Shown here: piece after piece, positions 1 through 12,406 of the stretch | How the letters are laid out: the number at the start of each line of letters is the position of its first letter | Position numbering within the stretch: position 1 is the stretch's first letter | DNA from: Microbotryomycetes sp. JL201 | Lineage: Eukaryota; Basidiomycota; Microbotryomycetes | Direction of reading: 5' to 3' | Assembly (NCBI GenBank): GCA_033819885.1 | Contig: JAQYUZ010000001.1 | Location: 248,001 to 312,000 of the forward strand | DNA: 64,000 bases | Program-made: the position numbers and the translations under genes | Notes under the pieces: model-generated | Database searches by the model: none | Seen by the model: only the letters and a program-made list of their open reading frames with translations | What the model was told of the DNA's origin: nothing

Positions 1-524
1 CGCTGGCGCGTGCTCGGCGCAAAGCCTCAGTGCTGTCTATCGCTCACCATACGACTCTGATCACTATAGAAGGTTGATCAACTTGAGTCAAAGCTGTTCG
101 AAAGCAGCGGATAGATCATCTTCGGTGTAGCTTACAAGTCTTCGCCTTGGATCGACCCTGCGTCCGACATGCTAGTGCGAGTTAATCAACGGTTGCTGGT
201 GTGGTCGGTGCAGCGCTGTCTGATAGACGATCGTATTGACAGTCGGTGTTTCGAAGAGTACGTGCTCGTGGCGGGTTCAAAGGGGAGACTAGAGATTGCA
301 GTCAATCACGCAAACGCCATAAATTGTCAAACGAACAAAGGGAGCACAATTAGTCGTGATTCAATACTATATTCGACTCCTGCAAACATCTTCCCGGCAA
401 TGTCTTCTACAAACTAAATTTCTTCCTTTTTTTTAAAGGAGGTTCCGGCAAAACGACCGGAAGCTGTAGTCTGGCTGTTCAATCCTGAAAGTGTAGTTTC
501 CGCTGAAACACAGCTCTCGAGCAC
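1..524. other. 5' edge, no gene supported
   Basis: No reading frame here shows family similarity or a convincing exon structure. It holds the 3' flank of the minus-strand gene that ends at 525, including a T-rich run near 425-435. Short frames exist but look like chance. Confidence 0.4.
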
Positions 525-1890
525 TTAAGGGCCGTCTGGTGGCGGCGGATGGTACTTGCCAGCCAGGCGCGCTTCGATCCTTCTGCGCTCTGGGGAAGAC
601 ACCCGCTTCCGGGAATACAGCTTGATCAAGTCCCTATTGATGCGAAGTTCTGTCTGCACCGCCGAGAGCTCAATCGTCAGTCCGAATTGATCTTCTTTGG
701 CTCGGAAATTAAACGCTCAAATGCACCTCTGCCGACGATCCGATCGACGGGGAAGGGTCACTCCTCTTGACAATGCTTCCGGCGCGGCCACGGGCGATTC
801 TTGCGCTGTCACCGTTGTGCCAAGCGCCGTCCGAGATGCCGAGTCGCTGGGTGAGCTCAGCCTTCGAGGTCTTGGCTGAGGCCGGGGTTTGTTCGTCGGA
901 GACTCCAGGTGCATCAAAGCCACGCATCACTATTGGTCCGTCGATAGAGTTGGGTCTGTTGATGGGCAGTGCAGTCGTGTATTGGGGCGAGGGTGGTGGC
1001 TGAGTCGCTGAACGCGTCTGAGGGTGCTGCAGCATTCTCAAAGCAGTAGTGCTTAGCCGTTTTGCCAGGCTGTGCATCTTGGGGGTGTGGCCCGCGGTAG
1101 AATGGGGTGGCGTTTGAGACCGAACATGGGTCGAGCCAGCGCCGTTACCTTTGCCCGTCGTTTTGTGCGATGATAGTGGACCTTTGCCGTGAAGCGAGCT
1201 GGCACCCGGCCACATGTGCGACCTGAGCGATGTATGCGAAATCTTGGCACTGATTCGATCAATGAAAGGCCGAGAAGTGCGAACGTTCTCTCGGACCTCC
1301 CGAGAACGACCGCGGGACTGACTGGAGGCGAAAACAAACTCTTCTTGCTGCTGAGACTCTTGCGTTGGAAACGTCGACACAGAGAACACGCGCCGATTCG
1401 AAGAAGCGGGTAAGGTAGGACGTCGGTTATCTGACTTTCCCGGCTGCAGCTCAATCGACTTGTGTGAGCCGTCAGACGAAATACGTTCCTCGCCAGGAGT
1501 CATCTGTGCACGAGCAAGTCTCGCCCGCTCTTGACGTTCCAACTCCTTGTCGTTGTTGCGCATGGCAAATTCAAGAGTCGTAGTGTTGCCACCGCACCAA
1601 GCGTTTGCCACTTGAGAGTCGGACACGACGACTGTTTTCAGACCATGCTGTCCATGAGGCTTGGGTGCTGTCCACAAAGGGTGGACATCCACTTTGATGT
1701 CCCGCTGCTGCGAGACAGGTGATGATCTCAGGAGCGTCGGAGACATTGAAGCGGATCGAAAGACATGGTTGGTGGACACGACAAGAGCAGCGGGGTCGGG
1801 CGTCGAGAGCAGAGATGAGGTCGGCGGTTTGGACATTAGTCCCGGCGCAGACTTGCGACGGTCTTTGGTGCTGGTGCCATGCGCGTTCAT
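525..1890 (-). CDS. Unknown low-complexity protein, about 430 aa
   Basis: I do not recognise this family. The model uses exons 727..1890 and 525..653 with a 73-nt phase-0 intron (donor GTGCAT, CTGAC branch site, CAG acceptor). The large exon encodes a Ser/Thr/Arg-rich, probably disordered chain with one charged helical stretch (NNDKELERQERARLARAQ) about 120 residues in. The last exon encodes a compact charged helix (TELRINRDLIKLYSRKR) ending in PPPPDGP. That helix is the most protein-like part and is why I extend the gene past the in-frame stop at 709. The start is the first ATG of the open frame. Further 5' exons up to about 2430 are possible, since the frame stays open above the ATG and an acceptor sits at 1924-1926. 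Confidence 0.5.
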
Positions 1891-2572
1891 GACGTCGAGC
1901 GATTTCGAAGTATGGTCGTAATGCTGAACAAGCAAAGTCGGAGGCCAAAGCACGTCAGTCACGCAGATCCAGGAAGGACTGGGAGTAAGAAGTTTTTGCA
2001 AGGCTTGCAGAGGAGCGCGGCATGTCGCCGAAAGCGATGACCCACATCGTCAGTGAGAACAACCTCCCAATAGCCAAGAGCAACAATCTTCGTCGAGAAC
2101 GAGGATGCTGCCACGCGGACTCGGAAAGCCTACACACTCACCAGGAACCGCTACAGCCCGCCCCGCTCCTGGCAGTCGAGCAAAGAGACCCTGTGTCGAG
2201 GTCGGCAAGACAGTCGAGTGGCGGCAACGCAAGGCACGTTGAAGTGATTTCGCTGCAGGTGGACTCTGTTGAAGAGCGTGGACACCGTGGGAGAAAAACG
2301 CGCGTTCGTTCGGACAAAGACCGCCTAGGGTGTGTGTCTGTGCACGCACGCACGAACGTCTTCGCGAGCTGCTGCGGACGTAGCAGTTTCGAAAGCATTG
2401 GGGCGAACGGGCGTTCATAACACGTGATAAATGCATTGTTGGATAATAGTATGTGTCACAAAAGCTTTCCGGTGATTTGAGACGGATTGGTGCAGAAGAG
2501 GCCTGAGCTTACGCTCGAGCCCAAAACGTGCCGCGCATGCGCCAAATGCGTTCTCTTTCATCAGATCGCGTC
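1891..2572. other. Intergenic region between divergent genes
   Basis: This separates the unknown minus-strand gene from adenosine kinase and presumably carries both promoters. Possible extra 5' exons of the minus-strand gene may lie here, including a short frame beginning with the ATG at 2045-2047. I could not join them in frame. A GT-rich stretch lies near 2330-2345. Confidence 0.35.
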
Positions 2573-4014
2573 ATGTCAGTCTGCTCAGATGGAGCGACAG
2601 AGCTCATTGGACTGACTTGCTTGTCCACTGCAGGTCTTCTTCACCAATGTTTGTTGCGATGGGCAATCCGCTGCTCGACATGTCCGTCAGCGGCCAAGGC
2701 TGCGAGCAACTCCTCGAAAAATACAACCTCAAGGCCAACGACGCTGTCCTTGCAGAGGGCAAGCAGAAGGAGATGTACGTCTGCCCAGCGGCTGCTGTTG
2801 CACTTCGAGACACGGCGGGCTGACCACCCGCGACTTTTGGGGACTGGGCCGATGCGCAGCTATGATGACCTTAACAGCAACTACAAGGTCACATTGATTG
2901 CTGGTGGAGCTGCACAAAACTGCGCGCGTGGTGCTCAGGTGCGTTCCGAGCTCAAACGGCTGTGCTCGAACCAAATCAAGGCTCACACACGTGCGCACGT
3001 GCTTGTCCCTGCTTGACAGTACGTGCTGCCCGAGGGCTCAACCGCCTACATTGGCGCTGTTGGCAAAGACGACCTCGCCGACCAACTGCGAGCAGCCAAC
3101 GACAAGGAGGGCGTCTACTCTGCATACCAGGTCGTTGAGGACAAGCCGACTGGCGCTTGTGCCGTCATCATCACGGGTGCAAACAGGCAAGTCTGACGTG
3201 AGCCCCTCGTGAAGCGTCCCGCTTACGACATTGTCGTCAGGTCCCTCTGCACCGAGCTCGGAGCCGCCGAGTCGTTCTCGCCCTCGCATCTCGAGACTCC
3301 AGAGGTCAAGAAGATTGTCGACAACGCAAAATTCTTCTACCTCGGCGGCTTTTTCTTGACGCACGGCGTCGAGTCGGCCAAGATCCTCGCCCAGCACGCT
3401 GCCGACAACAACAAGGTCGGTCCGTAGAATGAATTGACGATTCGCAAGCCTGACAGTTCATTCGACCTTCACGCAACAGACATTCTCGATGAACTTGTCC
3501 GCACCTTTCATTCCTCAATTCTTCAAGGACCAGGTCGATGCCGTCCTACCTTACTGCGACATTCTCATCGGCAACGAGTCTGAGGCTCAGGCCTACGCCG
3601 ACAGCCACGAATGGAACGTGAGCGCACACTTGCACAGGCACAGTATGATATCGAGCATTACTAAAAGAGGCACATACACAGACCAGGGACATTTCCGAGA
3701 TTGCAAAAAAGCTGGCCGCGTCTGAAAAGAAGGGCCCCAAGCCGCGCCTCGTCGTCATCACACAAGGACCCGAGTCTACCATTGTCGCGTCCTCAGAGAC
3801 CGGCGAAGCCAAGGTCTACCCTGTCTCTAAGCTGCCGGCCGATGCTGTCATCGACACGAACGGTGCTGGAGACGCTTTCGCAGGTGGCTTCCTCGGCGCG
3901 TACGCCTATGGCAAGTCGCTCGACGAGGCCATTGAAGTCGGTCACAAGCTCGGTCAGATGTGCGTCGGCCTCGTTGGCCCGAGCTACAAGTACCCCAAGG
4001 TGAACGTCATGTGA
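2573..4014 (+). CDS. ADO1: Adenosine kinase
   Basis: A PfkB/ribokinase-family enzyme that phosphorylates adenosine to AMP in the cytosol, supporting purine salvage and removing adenosine made by the methyl cycle. Exons: 2573..2574, 2634..2774, 2860..2938, 3020..3186, 3241..3415, 3480..3617, 3682..4014, giving 344 aa, the usual size. Visible motifs are the N-terminal AMGNPLLDM, GGAAQNCARGAQ of the substrate-binding part, NLSAPFIPQFF, and the catalytic anion hole DTNGAGDAFAGG near the C-terminus. The intron at 3187..3240 must be GC-AG: only that junction gives the family sequence ANRSLCTELGAAESF. The start codon appears split (AT at 2573-2574, G at 2634) by a 59-nt intron, giving MSSSPMFVAMGN. 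An in-frame ATG at 2647 is the fallback start. Confidence 0.93.
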
Positions 4015-4147
4015 AGGCCACGTCTCTTCACGAACCACATCGAGATACCCCCTCCTATGCATTGTAGATTCAACAAGCTATCACTCGTATGAACAAAAGC
4101 AGTCGGGAGCACTGCAATTGAAAGCCCTTTCAACCAGGAAGCACTCG

Positions 4148-4673
4148 CTACTTTTCGTCACTGAGAATGTCGTCAATGCCGAGCTTGGCTCGTACGTGTT
4201 CGGGTGACAACTGCTCGATTTCTGCAACCTGCGGTTTCTGTCAATTGATGAATGAACGGTACTTCGCTTGCCTTGCCTCTGAGATCAAGCGCTCGCTCGT
4301 TTCCTGGTGCGAGGACTTTCAGCTCTGCCACTAGCACCCGGACATCCAGATTGTCTACCTTTAAATGCTCGAGCTATCCTAACCAGCTGGTGAGCTCAAC
4401 TCGTTGCATACAATCAAAAGCATTGTTATTGGGCGCACCAGGTTCTTCGATCGACGATGTTGGTCGATACTAGCCAAGCCTTGTCAGATGCCATGGCAAG
4501 CATTGAGTGAAGGACTTACAGCTTTTGGGCGTCTTGTAAGCTGGTTCCAGGTCAGCATTCACCGTGCGCGCTTTCGGTGGCACGAACCTAATTTCTTGTT
4601 CGAGCGACTCGCAATGCTGCTTGAGGCCTTCCAGACGGGTATGTAGTGGCTGTTTCAAAGTGTGAGAGTACAT
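4148..4673 (-). CDS. Small coiled-coil protein, family unknown
   Basis: First exon 4520..4673 encodes MYSHTLKQPLHTRLEGLKQH and a charged helix, ending at a strong donor (GTAAGT). A second exon starting at 4373 encodes a heptad-like stretch beginning LEHLKVDNLDVRVLVAELK. The last exon encodes VAEIEQLSPEHVRAKLGIDD and stops at 4148. Two junctions are unresolved. Between exons 1 and 2 a very short linking exon seems needed to keep phase. The last intron would be either 34 nt (GT-AG) or 43 nt (GC-AG), both in frame. The whole protein is probably 100-120 aa, largely helical, with no signal peptide or membrane segment. I cannot assign a function. Confidence 0.5.
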
Positions 4674-5095
4674 CGCTGCCGCTCGGGTGGAGTTGAGCGA
4701 GAAAGAGGATGCGAATTTGAAGTGATGCGCCCGGGGTCGAGATCTCCTGCATGCTATGAATCGCTGAGGGCTACCAGCTCAGCTCTCAGATCACAACAAG
4801 AACGCATCAGGATACGAATACGATCCAGCAAGGACGATGGAAAAAAAAGTTTATTTCCTCGGTGCGGCTGTGCAAGCAGGAGGTGCATCCCGTCGCGCTT
4901 GCGAGTTGAAGAGTGTCTTACAAATTTTCAAGTGACCGCAGTGATCGCTGATCGCCCGCCGAACCAGTGAGCAGCGGCACGGGCAATGACGTAGCTGTTG
5001 GCCCTCGCAAGCTCTCGTTCGACGTCGTCACTTTGCGCTTTACCCGAGCTTTTCTTCACCACTGCACCGACAACCTCGACAATCAGCCAGTTAAC
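4674..5095. other. Divergent promoter region
   Basis: Lies between the head of the small coiled-coil gene (minus) and the MARVEL-like gene (plus). An A-run occurs near 4841-4850. No coding segment is supported. Confidence 0.4.
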
Positions 5096-5935
5096 ATGCC
5101 TCTCGACACTCACATTGTCAGTCTTGGCTCGCTCATTGTTGCAAGCGTCCGCTTACGCTTGAATCTTGTGCAGAAACGCGGCCACCCGATCACGTTCGGC
5201 CTGCTGATTCTGTTCTCATTCATCGAGATGGTCCAGACGGCCGTCCTGACGTCCTCATGTATGTTATCTGTCTGATCTCGTGCACCGTGGGCATGCAACT
5301 AACGCCATGCGGTGCAGTCAACCGCAATGGCGCGCCTTCCGGCACGATCAACGACAGGTGAGCTCGCACTGCCATCGTCGATCTGTTCGCCTAGCGCTAA
5401 CTCAATTGATGACTTTTGCATCATGTAGGGTCCGCTTCCTCTTGTTCACGTCCATCTGGACGCTGTTCTTCGGAATCTTTTACCTCGCAGGTCCGTCGGT
5501 CGTCACCGGCCACCTCTTCTCCTGCTATATTCGCGGCTGAACACCAAGCTGACGGGCGCGAGTTGATTTGTACAGGTTTCATGACCTCGCCAGGCTCTTT
5601 CCTGTTCTCGATCGCATCACATGCAGTCTGGCTTACTCTCACCTGGATTTTCTGGTCAGTCCTGGTCTTACTGCTCGAATTCTGCCTGACAAGAGACTGA
5701 CGTCCGATTTTGAATGCTTCCTAGGCTTGCTGGCGCTGCCGCCATCACACAAGCCCTTGGTGGCGGTCTCGACTGCGGCGACGCTTCGATCGGCTCATGC
5801 AACCAACTCAACTCGGCCGAAGCCTTTGGCTGGATCAACTGGATCTTGATCACCTTTGCATTCATCACCATCCTCGTCGTTGGAGCCCGCTCCGCCCGAC
5901 GAGGTGATGGATTCGGCTCCGGCTTGACCGTCTAA
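5096..5935 (+). CDS. MARVEL-like four-helix membrane protein
   Basis: Exons 5096..5258, 5318..5357, 5429..5490, 5576..5654 and 5725..5935 give 184 aa. Four hydrophobic segments can be read. The first is around IVSLGSLIVASVRLRLN/ITFGLLILFSFIEM. The second is FLLFTSIWTLFFGIFYLAG, the third FSIASHAVWLTLTWIFWLAG, and the fourth, near the C-terminus, WILITFAFITILVVGA. A GLDCGDASIGSC loop with two Cys lies between helices 3 and 4. This layout matches fungal MARVEL-domain proteins (Nce102 type), which organise plasma-membrane domains; the role here is inferred from topology only. The four introns (59, 71, 85 and 70 nt) interrupt the helices. Confidence 0.8.
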
Positions 5936-6271
5936 ATTTCTCGACTCGACCCGTTCAATAGGCGTTGAGGCCGTTATCTCATCCCCCCTTCCTCAAGATT
6001 GTATTCCTCACAAATTGTTGTCAGCACTCGTTGATCAACTCTTGTCTCTCCTTCTCTTTATTCATCCGATATACGAGACTTCACAAACCTTGTAGCTAAA
6101 CTCTTATATATCTCGAATCTACATTTCTTTGCAATTAATCCTCCCTAATCCGATGCGTGCTTTGACAAATACTGCCCGAGTCGATACAACAAAAAAAAAG
6201 AATGACAGACAATCGTGAATGCGTCAACTAGCGCGAAGACACACAGAAAACTGCTGGTGATCAACACATTG
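5936..6271. other. Convergent 3' region
   Basis: Between the stops of the MARVEL-like gene and MED13. AT-richer than its surroundings, with pyrimidine-rich runs (about 5990-6130) and an A-run near 6190. Likely holds both 3' UTRs; no gene is visible. Confidence 0.45.
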
Positions 6272-9200
6272 TCACGGCTTGGCATCTCGACCGACAGATT
6301 CGACGAGGTTGACGATGGCTTGAACAGCTTCGACGTGCCAAGGTAACCTTCCACTTGCAGACCACCTCGTTTGACCCAACGCTGCTAGTTCAACAAAGCT
6401 TTGCGAGACTTGTTTGACTAGATCTTTGAGCAAAGTGTTCGTCTGAGATGATGGAGAACGACGAAAGGAGAGGAAATGGAGGCCGAAAACTGAGATCGCA
6501 TTCGATGTTGGAGACATTGACATCGCTGAATCTGAAGAAGACATGAATGGTTCAGCTCTGTCAAGGTGAGACAGAGAGGCGTTTTGAGGGACGTGGACAA
6601 GGAACGCCGAAGCCGGTGCGATCAAATTTGAATGGCTCCCAATGGCGACAGGCTCATTTGGGACCACTCGTACGAAGGTCGGTTGGTTGGAGGATGGAGA
6701 CTGTTCTGTCGGGGTCGATGACATGACCTCGCCATCCTCTTGAATTGGCTGTACGACATTTGTCGCCAGCGCGACTGATGAAGGCTGCGGTTCGTGTCGC
6801 TTGACTACAGCCAGAGGGGCGTCAAGCTCAATTGCGACGAGTGACACGTGGAGCGGACGCTTGTGGTGCGGTAGCACGTCCTTGAGTAGGGCTTCGAAGA
6901 CTGTCATACCGATCGAGACGTCAGCACTCTAATCAGAGGCTGCGCACGACTGTCTCTCACCTTTCACCTCCAGTCGGCTCGGTATTCCCACCCGACAGAT
7001 GACAAACCGGTAGTCGACGTCAGCGGTGACGCTCAACATTCTTGTAATGTCCCAGACATGTCTTGCAACGGCCAATTCTGGAGGAGTGTCCCCATTGATC
7101 CTCAACAACCTTGGCAATGTCTTCCAGATCTCGCCTCTCTCGTCGATACACGACAAAATGACCCAATGAGAATTTGCAGTGTGACCAGAAATCCACGTAT
7201 ACGCGACATGCATCAAATGACCGCGGTGCATGATCTCGAGGCTTGGTGGCGGCCATTTGAACGAAAACGAGATGCGCGGAGATGCTGTCTGCGACATCCA
7301 TATCGCTGGCCCCTGAAAGCTTCGAGAAGCTGGGCCAACGGACTGTGGCCGCATCATGTTGCCGGCCGGGAACGTTTCAGGAACTGGGAAAGCCAAACTC
7401 GGCACCGAAATCAAGAGTTGGTCATAGACGGCGAAAGCGAGTCGTTCGAGTCGCTTGCATGGCCTGTCAACGTTACCAATGCTGCGCCAGCCGATCACCG
7501 AAGCGACAGGCACCGGGTATACGAGCAAAGACAGACTCGATTGTCGCGCCTTGGCGATTTGCTGGATCGCGAAAACAATGGAAGACGTAGCTGACAACGA
7601 GGCCTCTTCCTGAGGCATCAGGAGATACAAAACGACATGTTTGCGTTGGCGAGCCGATTCAATGAGGTGCGAGCCTGTCGATCACAGTTCTTGTCAGATG
7701 TGTGATGGGACGCGCAGGCCAGCCGAGCTTACTGAAACCTCGCCACTCGTCCTTGTTCTTGGCATCAAGCATCGTCCCTCTGGCAACGACACACACACCA
7801 GGTTTCAGACCAGCAAACGTACTAGACTGCTTAAGCACGCCCGGTTCGTGACTTCCCAGACGAAGGCTCTGTTAACATCGGGGAGGGCGTCAGCTCAGAT
7901 CATGACGGCGAGTGGCAAAGTCTCACCTGATAGGTCTCCCCAACCCGCGTCAGCCATTGCGAAACGGCTTCTCCCAAATCACTACCCGCGTCCTCATAGA
8001 CCGCGAACGCGGTCACGTCCTTTTCTCCAGACAACGGTTGAAACGACATCGGTCGCCAGAACTCGAAAGCGCTTGTCGCAAGCTGGACCATAGACTGCTG
8101 AGACCGCAGTAATAACTTTGGGCGATCGCACGGCGAGAGTTTCGGGAAGATCTGAGCTGGGACTGAGGGCGTTGGGCGGAACTTGGACGTGAAGGACTGT
8201 AAAGCTTTGTGAAATGACGAGACTGCCCGCGCAGAGACTGGAAGGGCACAGAAAGACGCGTGAGTGAATGCCGCTGGGAACCTAGCCGATCGCACTCACC
8301 GGACGGTGGGTTGACGTGCTTCATGCTCGATTGCAGATAATCTTGGCGAAAGTCAGGATTCAACAAGAATTGTTCCGAGAAGACGTCGATTGACTGCTCG
8401 AGCTGAGCTTCCAGGGCGATCAATTTTGAGACGTTCGACGAATCGGTCTCGGAAGTTTTGCCGGCCAGCAGCGGAACGAGATGTCCATGCAGCAAAAGCA
8501 AAGCAGCGCCAAAAGTGTAGGCGATCGTACCGTCACCTTGCATACCCTCTGAGGAGAAATCTTCCTCTGCTCCGCCAAATGAGCTCGACTCGATCCCGTC
8601 CATTACATCGTCGTCAGAGTCATCGCCGTCAGTCTCGCTAAGTGTGTCTTGTGACACCCAAGTTCGCATCCTAGGCTGCTGCCACAACTTGCCACGCTGC
8701 GGAATGAGGTGTCGTTTGCCCGTCGACTCGGTCTTATGCCTAAGCTTGCGTCGTTTAAGCATGAGTGCAGTTGATACACGCGGGTCGCACATGGCCGAAA
8801 ACACCAGTGAATTTGATACTGATGACCGGCGGGAGGGCTTGCGCAAGACGAGATCGACCGGCATAGGCAAGGTGTCGTTGTCCGACTCTGGACTGGGCAA
8901 CGCAAACTTGCCCTTGCGAGCGTTGTACTTGTCATCGAGCGCGGCGTGCGACTTGCCAAAGTTGATCGCTTCAAATTGATGTATCGGACGCGAGCTCGAA
9001 GATGGTGCGTGAGCTGGAGTGCCGGCGACGGACACTGATGGAACCGAAAACGCCGGCGACTGTTGCTCGTCTGTCAGTTCGACAAATGGGGAGAACGGAG
9101 TGCGAGGCGTCTTATGAGAGATCAAATCATGTTGGATGGCTGTTGGCGTGTTGCCGAGGCCGAGCATGTTCTGACTGTCGAAGGTGAAGTTGAGACCTTG

Positions 9201-11965
9201 CAGTCCGGGTGACGTGTGCGCCAAGGGCGACGCATGCGCGAATGGCGAAGATGGCGACGCGGCCGAGGCAAATCCTTGGGGTCCGCCCAGGTGGCTGAAA
9301 TGGTCGACGAATCTGGGGCTCGGATCAGTTGACTGAATGCCGGCGGTCGCATCGAACGAGGTCGTTGGCATCGGCAATGACACTGGCAGTGGCGCAGGCT
9401 CGTCAAAGAACGAGAAATCGTCGTCGGTCAAACCCATCATCATGCCGTCATCAAATTCTTGATTCGTGGTTGACCTCATGCCTCGGTTCATCGTCCCACT
9501 GAAGTCGTCGCCCCAGTCGAAATCGGAGAACGTATTGTCGACAGGTGCACTAGCCACTGGCGCCGCAAAAGGCATGGAAACCTCTGTTGCAGTTTGATAC
9601 GCCGCTGTGTTGAGTTCGTCAGGTGAAGGGTACAGCTGCTCGGCACTGCCGACCGGTACTGTTGCTCCTGCACTCGCTGCGGCACCCGATGCCGAACCGT
9701 AACCCAAAGATGCAAGCAGGGCCTTGTCAGCACCGACAAAACCATCCGCCGGACTTGACGCCTCGGTCGTGGCTCCGCCAAGCGAAATCGGGGTTCTCAT
9801 GTTGACGGGCACGTTTGGCAGTGGCGTTGGACGACCTAGATCCGACGAGATTGGCGTAGGGGGCGGCGCTGGCTGAGCTTTTAGTAGCGCTTCTGCATCC
9901 TTTTCAAGCTTCTCTCTTCGTTCTCGTTCCTCGTTCAGATGCTCGAGTATACTGGCGACTTTGTCAGCTTGCGCGACGAGCGGATCACTGAACGTCGAAG
10001 ATGCGAACGCGCGTCTTGCAGCCCTCAGAGCAGGTATCAAGTCTGCAGATCCTTTTCTTTGGGATTCGGGCGGCGGTCGCGGCGAGTTGAGCGCGGGGTT
10101 CGTGTTTGACCGCGGTCTTGTGATCAAGAGAGAGGCTGCCGGAGACGCTGGACCGAGTCCGACGAGATCCGTTGGGCGCATTCGTTTTGGCGAAGAGTCA
10201 GGAGACGATGTCGGCTGGATCGCCGTGCCATCAATAACACAGAGGCTTGCAGGCCACAGGAGCTCTAGCACCTCGGGGGATGATCCGTACGCAGGCAGAG
10301 GCAGCGGACTAAGTACTGGCTTGATTGGAGCTGTGCAGGACGGTAAATGAATGCGGCACAAGATCCAGTCTTCGTTTAGCCGCAGCTTCAGCCCGAGGCC
10401 CTCGAGGAGTTGCGACCACGTCGAACGGAGAGTCGAAAGGTTGACACTTGCCTGACATGTCTCAGACGCGAAAACTTTGACCAGCTCTGCAGGTAGACCA
10501 TGCGGTGCCAACAAGAGGCGGGTAGTGGGCGCGAAGGTTTTCGCGACATCGACCGCGCAATAAGGCTTGGCTACGACTTTGGGCTGAATCAAGACTCCGT
10601 CGCTCAGTAAAGATAGTCGTAGAGAGACGGCAAAGGCGCCGTCGGCCGCTGCTTTTGGGCGAGCTGAGGTGTCGGGCAAGTACAAGAGATCCGACCCAAA
10701 CCGAATACCGCGTCCCAACTCGTTCTCCGCAGCAAGCAAGATGCCAGCGATGCTGCTAGTGAGTGCAGCGATGAAAGCTTCGAATGGCGCCTTGAACTTG
10801 CCGGCTGGCGTGGTGGACGACGACGCAGGATCAGCGTGAAGCTCTGACGAGATTGAGCAGACCGATGGAACAGATGAGGTCTCGCCCTCGAGGAGCGAAT
10901 CCGGTCTGGCTTGTTCACTTGCAACATAAACCTCCGGAAACAGCTCTCGGTGGCTGAAGTGACCCTTGCCGATACCTGCACCAAAATGTCAGGTTCGGAT
11001 TGATTGAGCTCATTCCGCGCGTGCTCACCCGTGAGGCCCGGGAATTCTAAAGCGCTGAGGGCTGATCTGGAGGTGTTGTCTGGCTCTGTGGTGGACCCGC
11101 GTCGCAGGCTGAACACCCATAATATTCTACGGGCGCTGTCCTCGTCTTCGACAGCCTTGCCCTTGCCTTTGTCTGTCGTGCTGTCATTGACTGGCGTTTT
11201 GAGCGCCGACACTTTGACGAATGAAAACAGAGACAGAGGAGACGAGGTCGACTGCGCGAGCGAGGCGATCTTGCGTTGAGCTTGTTCGACCGGGTCGCTG
11301 TCAATCGCGACTTGGCTCAGTGACAGTGTTTTGTCTTTGAGCGACATTGGTGCGTGCTTGCTGGTCGATGCAACTGGTTGTGCCGTCGCATCGGCGCCCG
11401 CGTCTATCGCTGCGTCGACCGAGTGCCTCGTTTGAGCCTTGCTCGAATCGGCGGAGGTGAGTGGATTGGGACTTGACGCACGCGAGTGCGTAGTACCGTA
11501 GCGAGTGGTCGAAGAGTCAGGCTTTAGCTGGGTCGAGAGGGTTGACGCAGCTGAGCCGTCCATGGGTGGAGGCGAGGTCGTGAGCAAGGCGGGGCCGCGC
11601 CACGCGCGCCAATATACTTTCCAACCAAGGCCTAGATCGAGTATGTCGACGCTAGATACGAGATCATCACTGTTGAGTGCACGTCTGAGCTTGGAGCGAG
11701 CGTCGTTGATACCCTGAGCGAGGTTGTGCGCGCCCGGTTGAGGCACCGAGCGCAGCGACGGCCGCGGCGGCGGCGACGTCGTGCCCGCTGAGCCATATGG
11801 CGTCGTCGGCAGCCGCGGAGAGCTCGGTTGAGACGTTGATAGATACGCTGATCTGTTTGGCACAGGCTGGTAAGCCTGCTGCGGTGCGGGACCGCGGTGC
11901 GAGTGGTGACTGGCGGCCGAGACTGGCTTTGGAGGGAGCGGGAACGTTGGCGGTGGCGGTGGCAT
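6272..11965 (-). CDS. MED13: Mediator kinase-module subunit 13 (MED13/SSN2)
   Basis: Large scaffold of the CDK8 kinase module, which regulates RNA polymerase II Mediator in the nucleus. Exons (minus): 11029..11965, 8300..10975, 8237..7927, 7868..7733, 7674..6961, 6900..6272. They sum to exactly 1,801 codons. The N-terminal part carries the Med13_N hallmark (PEVLELLWPASLCVIDGT). The centre, about 600 residues, is Ser/Pro/Asp-rich and disordered. The C-terminal domain shows FWRPMSFQPLSGEKDVTAF, then AYTWISGHTANSHWVILSC followed by IDERGEIWKT, the typical MED13 C-terminal pattern. The start follows an in-frame stop two codons upstream. Introns are 53-62 nt. Confidence 0.92.
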
Positions 11966-12406
11966 GGCAGTCTAGGACTTGTTGATCGCCCAAAGAGCTC
12001 CACTGCCGGTCATGCAACCGGTTCTATTGTCGTTCTGAGCCGCTAACGATGTCTCATGGGCCGGCCTCCGCCGAGCTCGCGAGGGTTCCTCGGGAGCCAG
12101 CTGTCGCGTTTTAAACGTACTAGTCAGTCTCGACAACCTTGAATATTGCAGTTGGAAGCGAGCTCACGAAATCTGTCCTGGAGAAACGGTTGGCAGACAA
12201 GTGGGTTAGGAAACACTCGAGCGCGTGGGGTTCAGCGATTTTTCCTCGAATGCACAAAGTTCGTTCATGGGTTCGCGACCTAGAGAACTGACAAACGACA
12301 AGAACTTCGTTCGCCTGCGAGCTTGCGTGAGACGAGAAGATGTCGTGGCCGGGGCATAAACTGGTCTGCGTTGCATCTTTGATTATTTTCCTAAATGACT
12401 GTGCAA
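11966..12406. other. Intergenic, MED13 5' side and ketopantoate gene 3' side
   Basis: Both neighbours are on the minus strand, so this should hold the MED13 promoter and the 3' flank of the ketopantoate hydroxymethyltransferase gene. No coding segment is supported. Confidence 0.4.

Noticed and set aside
2050-2436. 128-codon minus-strand frame upstream of the first gene
   Set aside because: Arg/Ser/Cys-rich, no family match and no in-frame join to the downstream exon.
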